DNA of 64,000 bases. Source: Sinomonas sp. R1AF57 (GTDB lineage Bacteria > Actinomycetota > Actinomycetes > Actinomycetales > Micrococcaceae). Shown here piece after piece: positions 53,042-62,353 of this stretch. The first letter of the stretch is position 1. Each line of letters begins with the position of its first letter. Location: the NCBI RefSeq assembly GCF_002224485.1, contig NZ_CP022463.1, forward strand, positions 388,027 through 452,026. The letters run 5' to 3'. The position numbers and the translations under genes were made by a program. Below the pieces are notes generated by a model that saw only the letters and a program-made list of their open reading frames with translations, searched no databases and was not told the DNA's origin.

Positions 53042-53234
53042 GGGAGGCTCCTCGAGGTGGTCGAGCGCGTGTCTAGCCGAACGCCTCCGACGCTATGCGG
53101 GGGGTCTGACACTTTTCAAGGCTCCCGTGAGCCTGACGCCGCGCCGGCCGCAGCCGCTCCTGCGCACGGACAGAAACAGGGAAGCGGCGCCGTCCGGACC
53201 TGGTCCGGAGGGCACCGCTTCCCCACCATGCACG

Positions 53235-53322
53235 CGGAAGGTAAGGGATTTGAACCCTTGGTACGGGGTGACCGCACACTGGTTTTCAAGACCAGCTCCA
53301 TAGGCCGCTCGGACAACCTTCC
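53235..53322 (-). tRNA. tRNA-Ser (anticodon TGA)
   Basis: 88-nt class II tRNA on the minus strand: acceptor GGAAGGT/ACCTTCC, anticodon stem-loop CTGGTCTTGAAAACCAG with TGA, variable arm GTGCGGTCACCCCGTACC, T-arm AGGGTTCAAATCCCT, discriminator G. CCA is not encoded. Reads UCA. Confidence 0.95.
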
Positions 53323-53395
53323 CTGTGCCTAGTAGTGTTTCACAGGCAAGCAAGCTCGTGAAACCGACCCCTCCACCCGCAGAGGAGCGTCCAGC

Positions 53396-54379
53396 ATGAA
53401 GGCCGTGTTCATCGCCGAGCCCGGAGGGCCCGACGTCCTGCAGGTGCGCGAGGTCGACGCGCCGGTGCCCGGCCCGGGCGAGGTGCTCATCGACGTCGTG
53501 GCCGCCGGCATCAACCGGGCGGACGTCCAGCAGCGGCGGGGCTTCTACCCCCCGCCCCCGGGGGCGTCGGAGGTCCCGGGGCTGGAGGTCTCCGGGCGGA
53601 TCGCAGGCTTCGGGCCCGACGTGGCGCGGCCCTTCTCGGCCGGCGACAAGGTCGTCGCGCTCCTGTCCGGCGGGGGCTACGCGGAACAGGTCGCCGTGCC
53701 CGCGGAGCAGGTGCTCCGCATTCCCGACGGCGTCGACCTGGTCACCGCGGCAGGCCTCCCGGAGACGGCCGCGACCGTCTACTCGAACCTCTTCATGACG
53801 GCCCAGCTGCAGCCCGGCGAGCTCCTCCTCGTGCACGGTGCGACCGGCGGGATCGGCACGATGGCGATCCAACTCGCCAAGGCGTACGGGGCGCGGGTCG
53901 CGGCGACGGCCGGGACGGAGGAGAAGGTCTCGACGGCCAGGGCCTTCCTCGGCGTCGACGTCGCCATCAACTACCACGAGGAGGACTTCGTCCAGGCCGT
54001 GCGCGACGCCTCCGAGGGGCGCGGCGCGGACGTGATCCTCGACGTCGTCGGTGCGAAGTACCTCGAGCGCAACATCGAGGCGCTCGCCACGTATGGCCGC
54101 CTCGTCGTGATCGGCCTCCAGGGCGGCGCCAAGGCCGAGCTCAACCTGGGGATGCTCCTGAACAAGCGCGCCGCCGTGATCGGCACGGCACTGCGCCCGC
54201 GGCCCGTCGAGGAGAAGGGGGTCATCATGACGGCTGTCAAGGAGCACGTGTGGCCCCTCGTGACGGATGGGCGCATCAAGCCGCTCGTCGACAAGACCTT
54301 CCCCCTCGCGGAGGTTGCCGCGGCCCACGAGTACTTCGACTCGGGGGAGCACGTCGGCAAGGTGCTCCTCACCCTCTAG
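53396..54379 (+). CDS. NADPH:quinone oxidoreductase-type enzyme (MDR family)
   Basis: A 327-residue medium-chain dehydrogenase/reductase without zinc ligands. GroES-like N-terminal domain with INRADVQQRRGFYPPPPG, then a Rossmann domain with LLVHGATGGIGTMAIQLAKAYG. Reduces quinones with NADPH, close to Qor/PIG3-type enzymes. ATG 53396 has GAGGAG about eight bases upstream. Monocistronic; the next gene starts 128 bp later. Confidence 0.9.
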   Translation: MKAVFIAEPGGPDVLQVREVDAPVPGPGEVLIDVVAAGINRADVQQRRGFYPPPPGASEVPGLEVSGRIAGFGPDVARPFSAGDKVVALLSGGGYAEQVAVPAEQVLRIPDGVDLVTAAGLPETAATVYSNLFMTAQLQPGELLLVHGATGGIGTMAIQLAKAYGARVAATAGTEEKVSTARAFLGVDVAINYHEEDFVQAVRDASEGRGADVILDVVGAKYLERNIEALATYGRLVVIGLQGGAKAELNLGMLLNKRAAVIGTALRPRPVEEKGVIMTAVKEHVWPLVTDGRIKPLVDKTFPLAEVAAAHEYFDSGEHVGKVLLTL

Positions 54380-54507
54380 CGCCGCTCATCGCGCTTCGGC
54401 TACCGCTCGTCGCACCGGATGGCGGGGCCCGGAACCCCGGCTCCCACCGGACGTTCGGTATGGCTATGGTCGGGACCGTCTGATCACTTCGCTCGAGGAG
54501 GAGCACC

Positions 54508-56805
54508 ATGAGTTCCGTCTCTCGCGACGCTGGGGGAGCGTCGGAGACCACACCCGGACGGGGGCCCGCGTTGGCCCAGGACCCGGCCCTGCCGCCGGTC
54601 GCCGTCGACCCCACGACGCTCGAGGCCGAGGACCGCAGGTGGACCCCGACCAAGATCGCGATCTGGGCTGCGATCGCCCTCGTCGGCGGACTCGCCTGGG
54701 TCATGCTCGCCCTGGTCCGCGGCGAGACGGTGAACGCCATCTGGTTCGTGTTTGCCGCCGTCTGCACGTACCTCATCGGCTACCGGTTCTACTCGAAGTA
54801 CATCGAGAAGTACCTGCTCAAGCCGAACGACGTCCGCGCGACGCCGGCCGAGTACAAGGCCGACGGCAAGGACTACGTCCGCACCGACCGCAACGTGCTC
54901 TTCGGGCACCACTTCGCGGCGATCGCCGGGGCGGGCCCGCTGGTCGGACCGATCCTGGCCGCGCAGATGGGGTACCTGCCCGGCACGCTGTGGATCATCG
55001 TCGGCGTGGTCCTGGCCGGCGCGGTGCAGGACTACCTCGTGATGTTCTTCTCGATGCGCCGCGGCGGCCGATCGCTCGGCCAGATGGCCCGCGAGGAACT
55101 CGGCGTGGTAGGCGGAACCGCTGCCCTCATCGCCACCCTGCTGATCATGATCATCATCGTCGCGATCCTCGCGCTCGTCGTCGTGAACGCCCTCGGCGAG
55201 AGCCCCTGGGGCGTCTTCTCGGTCGCCATGACCATCCCGATCGCGCTCTTCATGGGCGTGTACCTGCGGTTCATCCGCCCGGGCAAGGTCATGGAGGTCT
55301 CGATCATCGGCTTCGTGCTGCTCATGGCCGCCATCATCGGCGGCGGGGCCGTGGCGAACACCGGCTGGGGCCAGGCCCTCTTCCACCTGGACCGCCTCCC
55401 GATCGCCTGGGGGATCATCGTCTACGGCTTCATCGCTGCGGTGCTGCCCGTGTGGCTCCTGCTGGCCCCGCGCGACTACCTCTCGACCTTCATGAAGATC
55501 GGCGTCATCGCGCTCCTCGCCATCGCGATCATCGTGGTCCGCCCCGAGATCACCGTGCCCGCCTTCAGCGAGTACGCGTTCAAGGACAACGGCCCCGTGT
55601 TCGCGGGCGGCCTGTTCCCGTTCCTCTTCGTGACGATCGCGTGCGGGGCCCTCTCCGGATTCCACGCGCTCATCTCCTCCGGTACCACGCCCAAGCTCAT
55701 CGAGAAGGAGCGCCAGACCCGCTTCATCGGCTACGGCGGCATGCTCATGGAGTCGTTCGTGGCGATCATGGCGCTCGTCGCGGCCGTGTCCATCGACCGC
55801 GGGCTGTACTTCGTCATGAACTCCCCGGCCAACCTGACCGGCGGGGCGGTCGAATCCGCGGCCGCGTGGGTCAACGGGCTCGGCCTGGCGGGCGTCAACG
55901 TGACCCCGGACCTCCTCGCCAGCACGGCGCAGAGCGTCGGCGAGCCCTCCATCGTCTCCCGCACCGGCGGCGCCCCGACCCTCGCCGTCGGCCTGAGCCA
56001 CATCATGCAGCAGTTCATCGGCGGTGCAGGGCTGGCGGCGTTCTGGTACCACTTCGCGATCATGTTCGAGGCGCTGTTCATCCTCACGGCGGTCGACGCC
56101 GGCACCCGCGTGGCCCGCTTCATGCTGCAGGACTCGCTCGGCAACTTCATCCCGAAGTTCAAGGACACCTCGTGGCGTCCGGGGGCGTGGCTGTGCACGG
56201 CGATCATGGTCGCGGGCTGGGGCTACATCCTCATCCTCGGCGTGACCGATCCGCTCGGCGGCATCAACACGTTCTTCCCGCTGTTCGGCATCGCCAACCA
56301 GCTGCTGGCGGCCATCGCCCTGGCGGTGTGCCTGGCGATCGCGGCCAAGCGCAGGTCGTTCAGGCACCTCTGGATCGTGGCGCTCCCGCTCGCGTTCGCG
56401 GCGGTCGTGACGATCACGGCTAGCGCGTACAAGATCTTCTCGCCTGTCCCGGCGGTGGGGTACTTCGCGCAGAACGCCGCGTTCGCCAAGGCCCTGGCGG
56501 ACGGCAAGACGTCCTTCGGCACGGCCAAGACCGTCGCCGCGATGGAGGCCGTGGTCCGCAACACCATGGTCCAGGGGGTGCTGAGTGTCGTGTTCGTGGT
56601 GCTCTCGATCATCGTGATCATCACGGCGCTCATCGCGACGGTGAAGGCCTTCCGCGGCATCGGCGTGGACACGGACCAGGAGGACCCCGCCGTGCCCTCG
56701 CGTGTCTTCGCCCCGGCGGGGGTCGTCCCGACGCCTGCCGAGCGCGCCGTCCGCGCCCAGTGGAGGGACGCCGGCCTCGACGCCACCCCAGCGGCGCATC
56801 ACTGA
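54508..56805 (+). CDS. cstA: Carbon starvation protein CstA (pyruvate/peptide transporter)
   Basis: A 765-residue membrane protein with about 16-18 hydrophobic segments and motifs typical of CstA: FGHHFAAIAGAGPLVGPILAAQMGY near residue 135 and SGFHALISSGTTPKLI near 390. In E. coli CstA and its relative BtsT take up pyruvate or peptides when carbon is scarce. The N-terminal ~45 residues are hydrophilic. ATG 54508 has GGAGGAG about five bases upstream. The stop overlaps the ybdD-like start (TGATG). No CRP-like site is visible in front of it. Confidence 0.94.
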   Translation: MSSVSRDAGGASETTPGRGPALAQDPALPPVAVDPTTLEAEDRRWTPTKIAIWAAIALVGGLAWVMLALVRGETVNAIWFVFAAVCTYLIGYRFYSKYIEKYLLKPNDVRATPAEYKADGKDYVRTDRNVLFGHHFAAIAGAGPLVGPILAAQMGYLPGTLWIIVGVVLAGAVQDYLVMFFSMRRGGRSLGQMAREELGVVGGTAALIATLLIMIIIVAILALVVVNALGESPWGVFSVAMTIPIALFMGVYLRFIRPGKVMEVSIIGFVLLMAAIIGGGAVANTGWGQALFHLDRLPIAWGIIVYGFIAAVLPVWLLLAPRDYLSTFMKIGVIALLAIAIIVVRPEITVPAFSEYAFKDNGPVFAGGLFPFLFVTIACGALSGFHALISSGTTPKLIEKERQTRFIGYGGMLMESFVAIMALVAAVSIDRGLYFVMNSPANLTGGAVESAAAWVNGLGLAGVNVTPDLLASTAQSVGEPSIVSRTGGAPTLAVGLSHIMQQFIGGAGLAAFWYHFAIMFEALFILTAVDAGTRVARFMLQDSLGNFIPKFKDTSWRPGAWLCTAIMVAGWGYILILGVTDPLGGINTFFPLFGIANQLLAAIALAVCLAIAAKRRSFRHLWIVALPLAFAAVVTITASAYKIFSPVPAVGYFAQNAAFAKALADGKTSFGTAKTVAAMEAVVRNTMVQGVLSVVFVVLSIIVIITALIATVKAFRGIGVDTDQEDPAVPSRVFAPAGVVPTPAERAVRAQWRDAGLDATPAAHH

Positions 56806-57053
56806 TGAGCGGCTCACCTCTCGCGCGGGGTGAGGGACGGACGACGGCGCTCGCCGCCGTCCGCTCGTCCCTCACCGCCGCGCGGGCTTACCTCCGCGGC
56901 GTCATGGGGGCGGACGCCTACGAGAAGTACCTCGAGTACCACCGCGCCGAGACGGCCGCCGGCCGGTGCGACCATGCGGCCATGACCGAGCGCGAGTTCT
57001 GGCGCGACCACGCCGACCGGCAGGACGCTAATCCGCAGGGCCGCTGCTGCTGA
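56805..57053 (+). CDS. YbdD/YjiX-family small protein
   Basis: An 82-residue protein with the YbdD core: RAYLRGVMGADAYEKYLEYHRA, then MTEREFWRDHADRQDANPQGRCC at the end. This family follows cstA in many bacteria and is thought to help CstA function. It overlaps the cstA stop by one base (TGATG), so translation is coupled. The C-terminal Cys pair is typical. Confidence 0.9.
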   Translation: MSGSPLARGEGRTTALAAVRSSLTAARAYLRGVMGADAYEKYLEYHRAETAAGRCDHAAMTEREFWRDHADRQDANPQGRCC

Positions 57054-57119
57054 CCGTGGCCACGGCCCGGCCGGTGGTGGGCATCCAGCCGGGGAGGCGG
57101 CTCGTGAGAGTATGGCCCC

Positions 57120-57749
57120 ATGACTGAACCCGGGAACGAGAACACGCCTTCCAGCGGCCTCGGCGACCAGGCGGAGGAGGCGGTGGAGGGCACCCCCGTC
57201 GAGGGGCCCGCGGCCGTCGGCGACGCGCCGTCGTCCGTTCCGGGCCGCGAGCGGCGGGCGAGCCTCCAGGAGCTCGTGGACGAGCCGGCGAAGGTCATGC
57301 GGATCGGTACGATGATCCGCCAGCTGCTCGAGGAAGTGAAGGGAGCGCCGCTCGACGAGGCGGCGCGGAACCGCCTGGCGGAGATCCACGAGCGCTCGAT
57401 CGCGGAGCTCGAGGACGGTCTCGCGCCCGAGCTCGTTGAGGAGCTGCACCGCATCACTCTGCCGTTCTCCGATGAGGCCGTCCCCAGCGAAGGGGAGCTG
57501 CGCATCGCCCAGGCCCAGTTGGTGGGGTGGCTCGAGGGACTCTTCCACGGGATCCAGACCGCGATCGCCGCGCAGCAGGCTGCCCACCAGCTCGCTGCGG
57601 CCCAGGTGCAGCTGCGGCAGCTCCCGCCGGGGACGATGATCGCCCCCGGCGTCGTCATCGGCGAGAACGGGGAGCCGCAGCGCTCACCGCACGGGGCCGG
57701 CGTGCGGCCCGGGGAACGGCCGGACCACGGTCCGGGTCAGTACCTGTGA
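57120..57749 (+). CDS. bpa: Bacterial proteasome activator Bpa
   Basis: A 209-residue protein of the Bpa/PafE family, which opens the 20S proteasome without ATP. A disordered acidic N-terminus (about 1-45) precedes the helical core (about 48-170, LQELVDEPAKVMRIGTMIRQLL and QLVGWLEGLFHGIQTAIAAQQ), and the C-terminus ends exactly in GQYL, the motif that docks into the proteasome ring. Length and end match mycobacterial Bpa. ATG 57120 lies six bases behind GAGTAT with no ribosome site. The stop overlaps the next GTG (GTGA). Confidence 0.95.
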   Translation: MTEPGNENTPSSGLGDQAEEAVEGTPVEGPAAVGDAPSSVPGRERRASLQELVDEPAKVMRIGTMIRQLLEEVKGAPLDEAARNRLAEIHERSIAELEDGLAPELVEELHRITLPFSDEAVPSEGELRIAQAQLVGWLEGLFHGIQTAIAAQQAAHQLAAAQVQLRQLPPGTMIAPGVVIGENGEPQRSPHGAGVRPGERPDHGPGQYL

Positions 57750-58198
57750 GCACGGCCGTGGGGCTCTTCAAGGCTGCCCTGTCGGGGCGGCGCGACGACG
57801 CAGAGCTCGGCAAGGGCCTCTGGCGCCGCGCCCACGACCGTTTCCGTCGGGGCCTCGACAGGTTCCACCAGGTGCTCGAAGGGATCGATGACGACACGCT
57901 GTACAGCGAGCTCGTGGTGATCGCGAACGCCCTGGCCGAGCTCCTTCCACGGGTGCGGGCGGTGTGCGTCGAGGCGCAGAAGCGGGCCCCGAGCGAGGGC
58001 TACGAGATCCCCGGCGACTTCGCCGCCCTCCACCGTGCCCTGTCCCGGGCGGGCAACGCCCTGGCGACCACGGCCGAAGCAGCTGCGATGCTGCGCCTCG
58101 CCGTCGGCCCGGTCCCTGTCGGCGCGCTCTCGGTCCAGCGTCGCGCCGCGACCGTCCTCGAGCATGTGGAAGAGGCCGAGGGCCTCCTGCGCGGCTGA
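57746..58198 (+). CDS. Helical hypothetical protein coupled to bpa
   Basis: A 150-residue, mostly helical and soluble protein (LWRRAHDRFRRGLDRFHQVLEG, then LPRVRAVCVEAQKR). It has no catalytic motif I recognise and no GQYL-like end. GTG 57746 overlaps the bpa stop by four bases, so the two are translated together. This is a strong hint that it acts with the proteasome activator or on the same substrates. The ATG/GTG starts further upstream lie inside bpa in another frame and were rejected. Confidence 0.78.
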   Translation: MSTAVGLFKAALSGRRDDAELGKGLWRRAHDRFRRGLDRFHQVLEGIDDDTLYSELVVIANALAELLPRVRAVCVEAQKRAPSEGYEIPGDFAALHRALSRAGNALATTAEAAAMLRLAVGPVPVGALSVQRRAATVLEHVEEAEGLLRG

Positions 58199-58225
58199 GG
58201 TCGGAGACCGGTTTCTATTCCCGCG

Positions 58226-58240
58226 TTCGCGGACCGCGAA
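58226..58240. promoter_or_regulatory. TTCGCGG-A-CCGCGAA palindrome before the aldo/keto reductase
   Basis: A 15-bp perfect dyad about 63-77 bases before the start of the aldo/keto reductase. It could be an operator or a weak terminator of the bpa operon. Confidence 0.35.
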
Positions 58241-58302
58241 TCCCGCACGGCAATCCCGGCAAAGTCCTTGCCGCCGTCACGCACGGTGGCAGGATGGAGC
58301 GC

Positions 58303-59157
58303 ATGACTTCCGCAGAAACCCTGACATCACCCGTGCTCACGTTCCACGATGGGAACACCATCCCCCAGCTCGGCTACGGCGTGTGGCAGGTCGAGGACAG
58401 TGTCGCCGAGGAGGTGGTGGCCGAGGCCTTCCGCGTCGGCTACCGGCACATCGACACCGCCGCCATCTACGGCAACGAGGAGGGCGTCGGCCGCGCCATC
58501 GCCTCGTCTGGCCTGCCCCGCGAAGACCTGTTCATCACCACCAAGCTGTGGAACGCCGACCAGGGCCGTGGCAAGGTGCAGCCCGCGTTCGAGGCGTCCC
58601 TCGACAAGCTGGGCCTCGACTATGTCGACCTGTACCTCATCCACTGGCTCCAGCCCAAGCGAGGCCTCTACGTCGAGACGTGGCAGGAGCTCGTGAAGCT
58701 CAAGGAGTCCGGGCGGGTCCGCTCGATCGGTGTCTCCAACTTCACGGTGGAGGCCCTCGAGGAGATCGAGCGGGAGACCGGCGTCCTGCCGGTCATCAAC
58801 CAGGTCGAGACGCACCCCTACTTCCCGCAGGCCGAGCTGCGCGAGTTCGAGAAGTCCAAGGGGATCCTGCACGAGGCCTGGTCCCCGCTGGGCCAGGGCA
58901 AGGACCTCCTCGCCGATCCGGTGCTTGGCCGCATCGCCGAGAAGTACGGGGTCAGCATCCCGAACCTCGTGCTCGGCTGGCACCTCGCACTCGGCAATGT
59001 GGTGATCCCCAAGTCCGTGACGCCGGAGCGTATTGCACAGAACTGGACGGCACTCGCCCTCGACCTCGAGCCCGGGGACGTGGAGGCGATCTCGGCGCTC
59101 GACAAGGGCGCGTCCGGCCGCATCGGCGCCGACCCCGCCACCGCGGACTTCGCCTGA
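58303..59157 (+). CDS. Aldo/keto reductase (2,5-diketo-gluconate reductase-like)
   Basis: A 284-residue NADPH-dependent aldo/keto reductase. The catalytic tetrad is readable as Asp51 and Tyr56 (HIDTAAIYGNE), Lys80 (TTKLW) and His113 (YLIHW). The family signature ends with IPKSVTPERIAQN, which binds the 2'-phosphate of NADPH. Start ATG 58303 is preferred over ATG 58294, because the box CAGGAT then lies seven bases away. Substrate broad, not predictable. Confidence 0.9.
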   Translation: MTSAETLTSPVLTFHDGNTIPQLGYGVWQVEDSVAEEVVAEAFRVGYRHIDTAAIYGNEEGVGRAIASSGLPREDLFITTKLWNADQGRGKVQPAFEASLDKLGLDYVDLYLIHWLQPKRGLYVETWQELVKLKESGRVRSIGVSNFTVEALEEIERETGVLPVINQVETHPYFPQAELREFEKSKGILHEAWSPLGQGKDLLADPVLGRIAEKYGVSIPNLVLGWHLALGNVVIPKSVTPERIAQNWTALALDLEPGDVEAISALDKGASGRIGADPATADFA

Positions 59158-59180
59158 CCGTCAGACTGGTCGCCCCTGTA

Positions 59181-59259
59181 CCCGTCTGGGGGTCACCTCC
59201 TGGGGGTCACGTGATGTGACCTCCAGGATCTGACTCCCAGAACGTGACCCCTAGACGGG
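59181..59259. repeat. GTCAC-family inverted repeat, 23-bp imperfect arms
   Basis: Arms 59181-59203 and 59237-59259 pair with about three mismatches. The centre holds a perfect GGTCAC-GTGAT-GTGACC dyad. It sits between convergent stops at 59157 and 59282. Outer ends read CCCGTCTGGGGG and CCCCTAGACGGGGG, as at 43108-43194. Confidence 0.85.
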
Positions 59260-59281
59260 GGAGGGGATACGGGCGGGGCCG

Positions 59282-60421
59282 TCAGGCCACCCGGAACTGC
59301 TCGGCGTCCGCGTCCTTGAACGTCAGCCCGTTCCCCGGCCGGCCCCCGTCCGGGGTGATCGTGCCTCCAGCTGGGTCCAGCACCCCGTCGAACAGCATCG
59401 CCTCCAGACGCACATGGTCGTGGAACCACTCGAGGTGGCGGAGAGCCGGCGCGGCCGCGGCCGGCGCCGCCGAGATCGCCGGCGCGCAGTGCCCCGAGAA
59501 CCCGACAGCGTGCGCCTGCGCAACGGTGGCAGCCCGGAGCCAGCCCGTGATCCCCCCGCACCGCGTCACGTCGGCCTGGACGCAGTCCACAGCGCCCGCC
59601 GCGCACATGCGTTCGACGTCGGCCAGCCGGGTGAGGTACTCGCCGGCGGCGACGTCCGCGGAGATGGACTCGCGCACGAAGCGCAGGCCCGGGAGGTCCT
59701 CACTCGAGACCGGCTCTTCGAACCACGAGAACCCCGCCCCGTGGGCAGCCACCGCCACACGTGCGGCCTGCTTGGGCGTGTAGGCGCCGTTCGCGTCGAC
59801 GAACAGTTCGGCGTCGGGACCGATGGCCTGCCGGGCGACGAGCATCCGTTCGATGTCCCGCTGCTCGGCCGAGCCCCGGTCCTGGCCGATCTTGATCTTG
59901 ACCCGCGGGATGCCCTGGTCCGCGACCCATCCGCCGAGCTGGTCCGACAGCTGCTCGTCCGTGTAGGTGGTGAAGCCGCCGCTGCCATAGACCGGCACGT
60001 CCTCCCGCGCCGCCCCGAGGAGCCGGTGGAGCGGAAGCCCCGCGAGCCGCGCGGCGAGGTCCCACAGCGCGCAGTCGACGGCCGACGCGGCGTAGGCGCC
60101 TGCGCCTGACTGGCCGATGTTCCGCAGGGCGCGGGCCATCGCCTCCGCGCACGCAGGGACGGCGAAGGCGTCCGATCCCACGACCACCGGCGCGAGCGCG
60201 TCTGAGACAAGGCCGACGAGCGCCGCGGGCCCGTACGTGTAGCCGAGGCCCTCGGCGCCGCCGGCCTTCACCTGCACGATGACAATGGTCGTCGAGTCCC
60301 ATGCGAACGTCCCGTCCGCCTCGGGCATGTCGGTGGGCACGGTGTAGGCCGCGGCCCGGACCTCCGAGACCGGTGCGCTGGAGACGGGCGCTCCCGTCGC
60401 GGGGTCCTTCACCCCGCTCAT
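59282..60421 (-). CDS. Enolase-superfamily (mandelate racemase-like) enzyme
   Basis: A 379-residue member of the enolase superfamily. The capping domain (about 15-135) precedes a TIM barrel with the catalytic KIK pair (RVKIKIGQ near residue 173) and metal ligands in VDANG near 207, FEEPV near 232 and AGEYL. The final His motif is GHCAPAIS. The reaction starts with proton abstraction next to a carboxylate; the substrate is unknown, with sugar acids most typical. ATG 60421 overlaps the TPP-enzyme stop (ATGA), so the two are co-translated. Confidence 0.9.
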   Translation of the reverse strand: MSGVKDPATGAPVSSAPVSEVRAAAYTVPTDMPEADGTFAWDSTTIVIVQVKAGGAEGLGYTYGPAALVGLVSDALAPVVVGSDAFAVPACAEAMARALRNIGQSGAGAYAASAVDCALWDLAARLAGLPLHRLLGAAREDVPVYGSGGFTTYTDEQLSDQLGGWVADQGIPRVKIKIGQDRGSAEQRDIERMLVARQAIGPDAELFVDANGAYTPKQAARVAVAAHGAGFSWFEEPVSSEDLPGLRFVRESISADVAAGEYLTRLADVERMCAAGAVDCVQADVTRCGGITGWLRAATVAQAHAVGFSGHCAPAISAAPAAAAPALRHLEWFHDHVRLEAMLFDGVLDPAGGTITPDGGRPGNGLTFKDADAEQFRVA

Positions 60422-62208
60422 GAGCGATGCCCGGGCAGCAGCTCCTGGACCTTGGTCTTGAGGCCCTCCTTGATGAAGTCCCACGCGTTGGGATCGCCCT
60501 TGATCGCGCTCTTGGCGGCGTTCATCGCCTGTTCGAGCGTCGCATGGGGCGGGATGGGCGGCACGTTCGGATCGGTCCTGACGTCCAGCACGGTCGGTCG
60601 GGTGGCTCCGAGGGCCTCGTCCCAGGCGGCGCCGAGGGCGTCCGGCGTGTCCACCGTGATGCCTCCCAGACCGAGGCTCGAGGCGAAGTCCGCGTATCCG
60701 ACCTCGGGGAGCTCCTGGGTCATGGGCACAGTAGGGGAGCCGCTGAACGCGCGCAGTTCCCACGTGACCTGGTTCAGGTCGTTGTTGTGGAGCACGACGA
60801 CGACAAGGCGCGGGTCCTCCCACTCACGCCAATAGCGCGAGACGGTGATGAGCTCGGCGAGGCCGTTCATCTGCATCGCCCCGTCGCCCTCGAACACGAT
60901 GACGGGACGTCCCGGATTGCCGAACTTGGCCCCGATCCCGTACGGGACGCCCGGACCCATCGTCGCGAGGTTCCCGGAGAGGCTGCCGCGGACCCCGGGC
61001 GGGAACCTGAGCTGGCGCGCGTACCAGTTTGCGGCGCTGCCCGAATCCGCCGCGATGATCGCGTCCGCGGGCATGCGCTCTGAGAACTCGGAGAAGACCA
61101 GGAGCGGGTTGACTGGATCGGCGTCGACCAGGGCCTCGTCCCGCATGGTCTGCCACCATCGGGAGACCTTGTCCTCGAGGTCCTCGCGCCAGCCGCGGTC
61201 CTCCTTGCGCTCCAGGAGCGGGATGAGCGCGCGGAGGGCTTCGCCGGCGTCGGCCACCAGATTGACCTCGTAGGGGTAGCGGAGCCCGATCATGGTCGCG
61301 TCGAGGTCGATCTGCACCCCGCGGGCCTGCCCTTCCTCGGGCATGAACTGCGTGTAGGGGAAGCTCGAGCCGATGGTCAGGAGCGTGTCGCAGTCGCGCA
61401 TCATCTCGTAGCTCGGCCGCGTGCCGAGGAGCCCGATGGACCCCGTGACGAAGGGCAGGGTGTCCGGGAGGGAGTCCTTGCCCAGGAGCGCCTTGGCCAC
61501 GCCGGCCCCGAGGAGCTCGGCGACCTCCTGCACCTCGGCGGCCGCATGCCGGGCGCCGTGGCCGATGAGGATCGCGACCTTCTCGCCCGCGTTCAGGAGG
61601 TCCGCCGCGCGGTGGACGGCGGCCGGGTCCGGGACCACGCCGGGCCAGGAGGTGCCGAGGCTCGAGGGGACCATCTTCATGGCGTGGGTCGGAGCGGAGT
61701 ACTCGAGCTCCTGGACGTCCGACGGGATGATGACAGCCGTCGGCGCGCGGCGGGCCTGCGCGATGCGCAGGGCGCGGTCGAGGACGTTGGGAAGCTGCTC
61801 GGGGACCGTGACCATCTGGACATAGTCCGAGGCGACGTCCTTGAAGAGCGTCGGCAGGTCCACCTCCTGCTGGTACGAGCCGCCGAGGGAAGTGCGCGCA
61901 GCCTGTCCGACGATCGCGACCACGGGCACGTGGTCGAGCTTCGCGTCGTACAGCCCGTTGAGGAGGTGGATCGCGCCCGGACCGGAGGTGGCCATGCAGA
62001 CGCCGACCCGGCCAGTGAACTTCGCGTAGCCGACGGCTTCGAACGCGCTCATCTCCTCATGCCGAGCCTGGACGAACTTCGGCCCCTTGCCCGCGCCGAG
62101 CGCGGTCACGATGCCGTTGATGCCGTCGCCGGGATAGCCGAAGACCGTCTCGACATCCCACTCCGTGAGCCGGTCGAGCAGGTACTCTGCAACGTTCTGT
62201 GACGCCAT
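60418..62208 (-). CDS. Thiamine-diphosphate-dependent enzyme (pyruvate oxidase-like)
   Basis: A 596-residue TPP enzyme. PYR domain with FGYPGDGINGIV and the Glu in ARHEEMSAFEAVGYAKF. Central domain about 190-330. PP domain with GDGAMQMNGLAELI...LHNNDLNQVTWE. It resembles the acetolactate synthase/POX group and is close in layout to the poxB-like gene at 30795. The Ala- and Lys-rich C-terminal ~40 residues (AMNAAKSAIKGDPNAWDF) extend beyond the usual end. ATG 62208 has GAGAGAAG upstream. It is coupled to an enolase-superfamily gene, which suggests a sugar-acid or 2-oxo-acid pathway. Confidence 0.88.
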   Translation of the reverse strand: MASQNVAEYLLDRLTEWDVETVFGYPGDGINGIVTALGAGKGPKFVQARHEEMSAFEAVGYAKFTGRVGVCMATSGPGAIHLLNGLYDAKLDHVPVVAIVGQAARTSLGGSYQQEVDLPTLFKDVASDYVQMVTVPEQLPNVLDRALRIAQARRAPTAVIIPSDVQELEYSAPTHAMKMVPSSLGTSWPGVVPDPAAVHRAADLLNAGEKVAILIGHGARHAAAEVQEVAELLGAGVAKALLGKDSLPDTLPFVTGSIGLLGTRPSYEMMRDCDTLLTIGSSFPYTQFMPEEGQARGVQIDLDATMIGLRYPYEVNLVADAGEALRALIPLLERKEDRGWREDLEDKVSRWWQTMRDEALVDADPVNPLLVFSEFSERMPADAIIAADSGSAANWYARQLRFPPGVRGSLSGNLATMGPGVPYGIGAKFGNPGRPVIVFEGDGAMQMNGLAELITVSRYWREWEDPRLVVVVLHNNDLNQVTWELRAFSGSPTVPMTQELPEVGYADFASSLGLGGITVDTPDALGAAWDEALGATRPTVLDVRTDPNVPPIPPHATLEQAMNAAKSAIKGDPNAWDFIKEGLKTKVQELLPGHRS

Positions 62209-62353
62209 GTCAGCTTCTCTCCTCTTGCTGGTTGACGCGCCGCCTCCACTCGGGTCCGGCGTCTGCCGCTGTACCCCCGGGCGGCGGCCCGAAACGCATC
62301 CACGGTGCAGGTCCCCTCAAGGGGGTTGTCGGGCCAGGCGTACGCTGGGCCGC

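Noticed and set aside
54752..57587. Antisense frames over cstA-ybdD (including one over 770 codons)
   Set aside because: His/Asp/Arg-rich shadow sequence; CstA on the plus strand has conserved motifs and a ribosome site.
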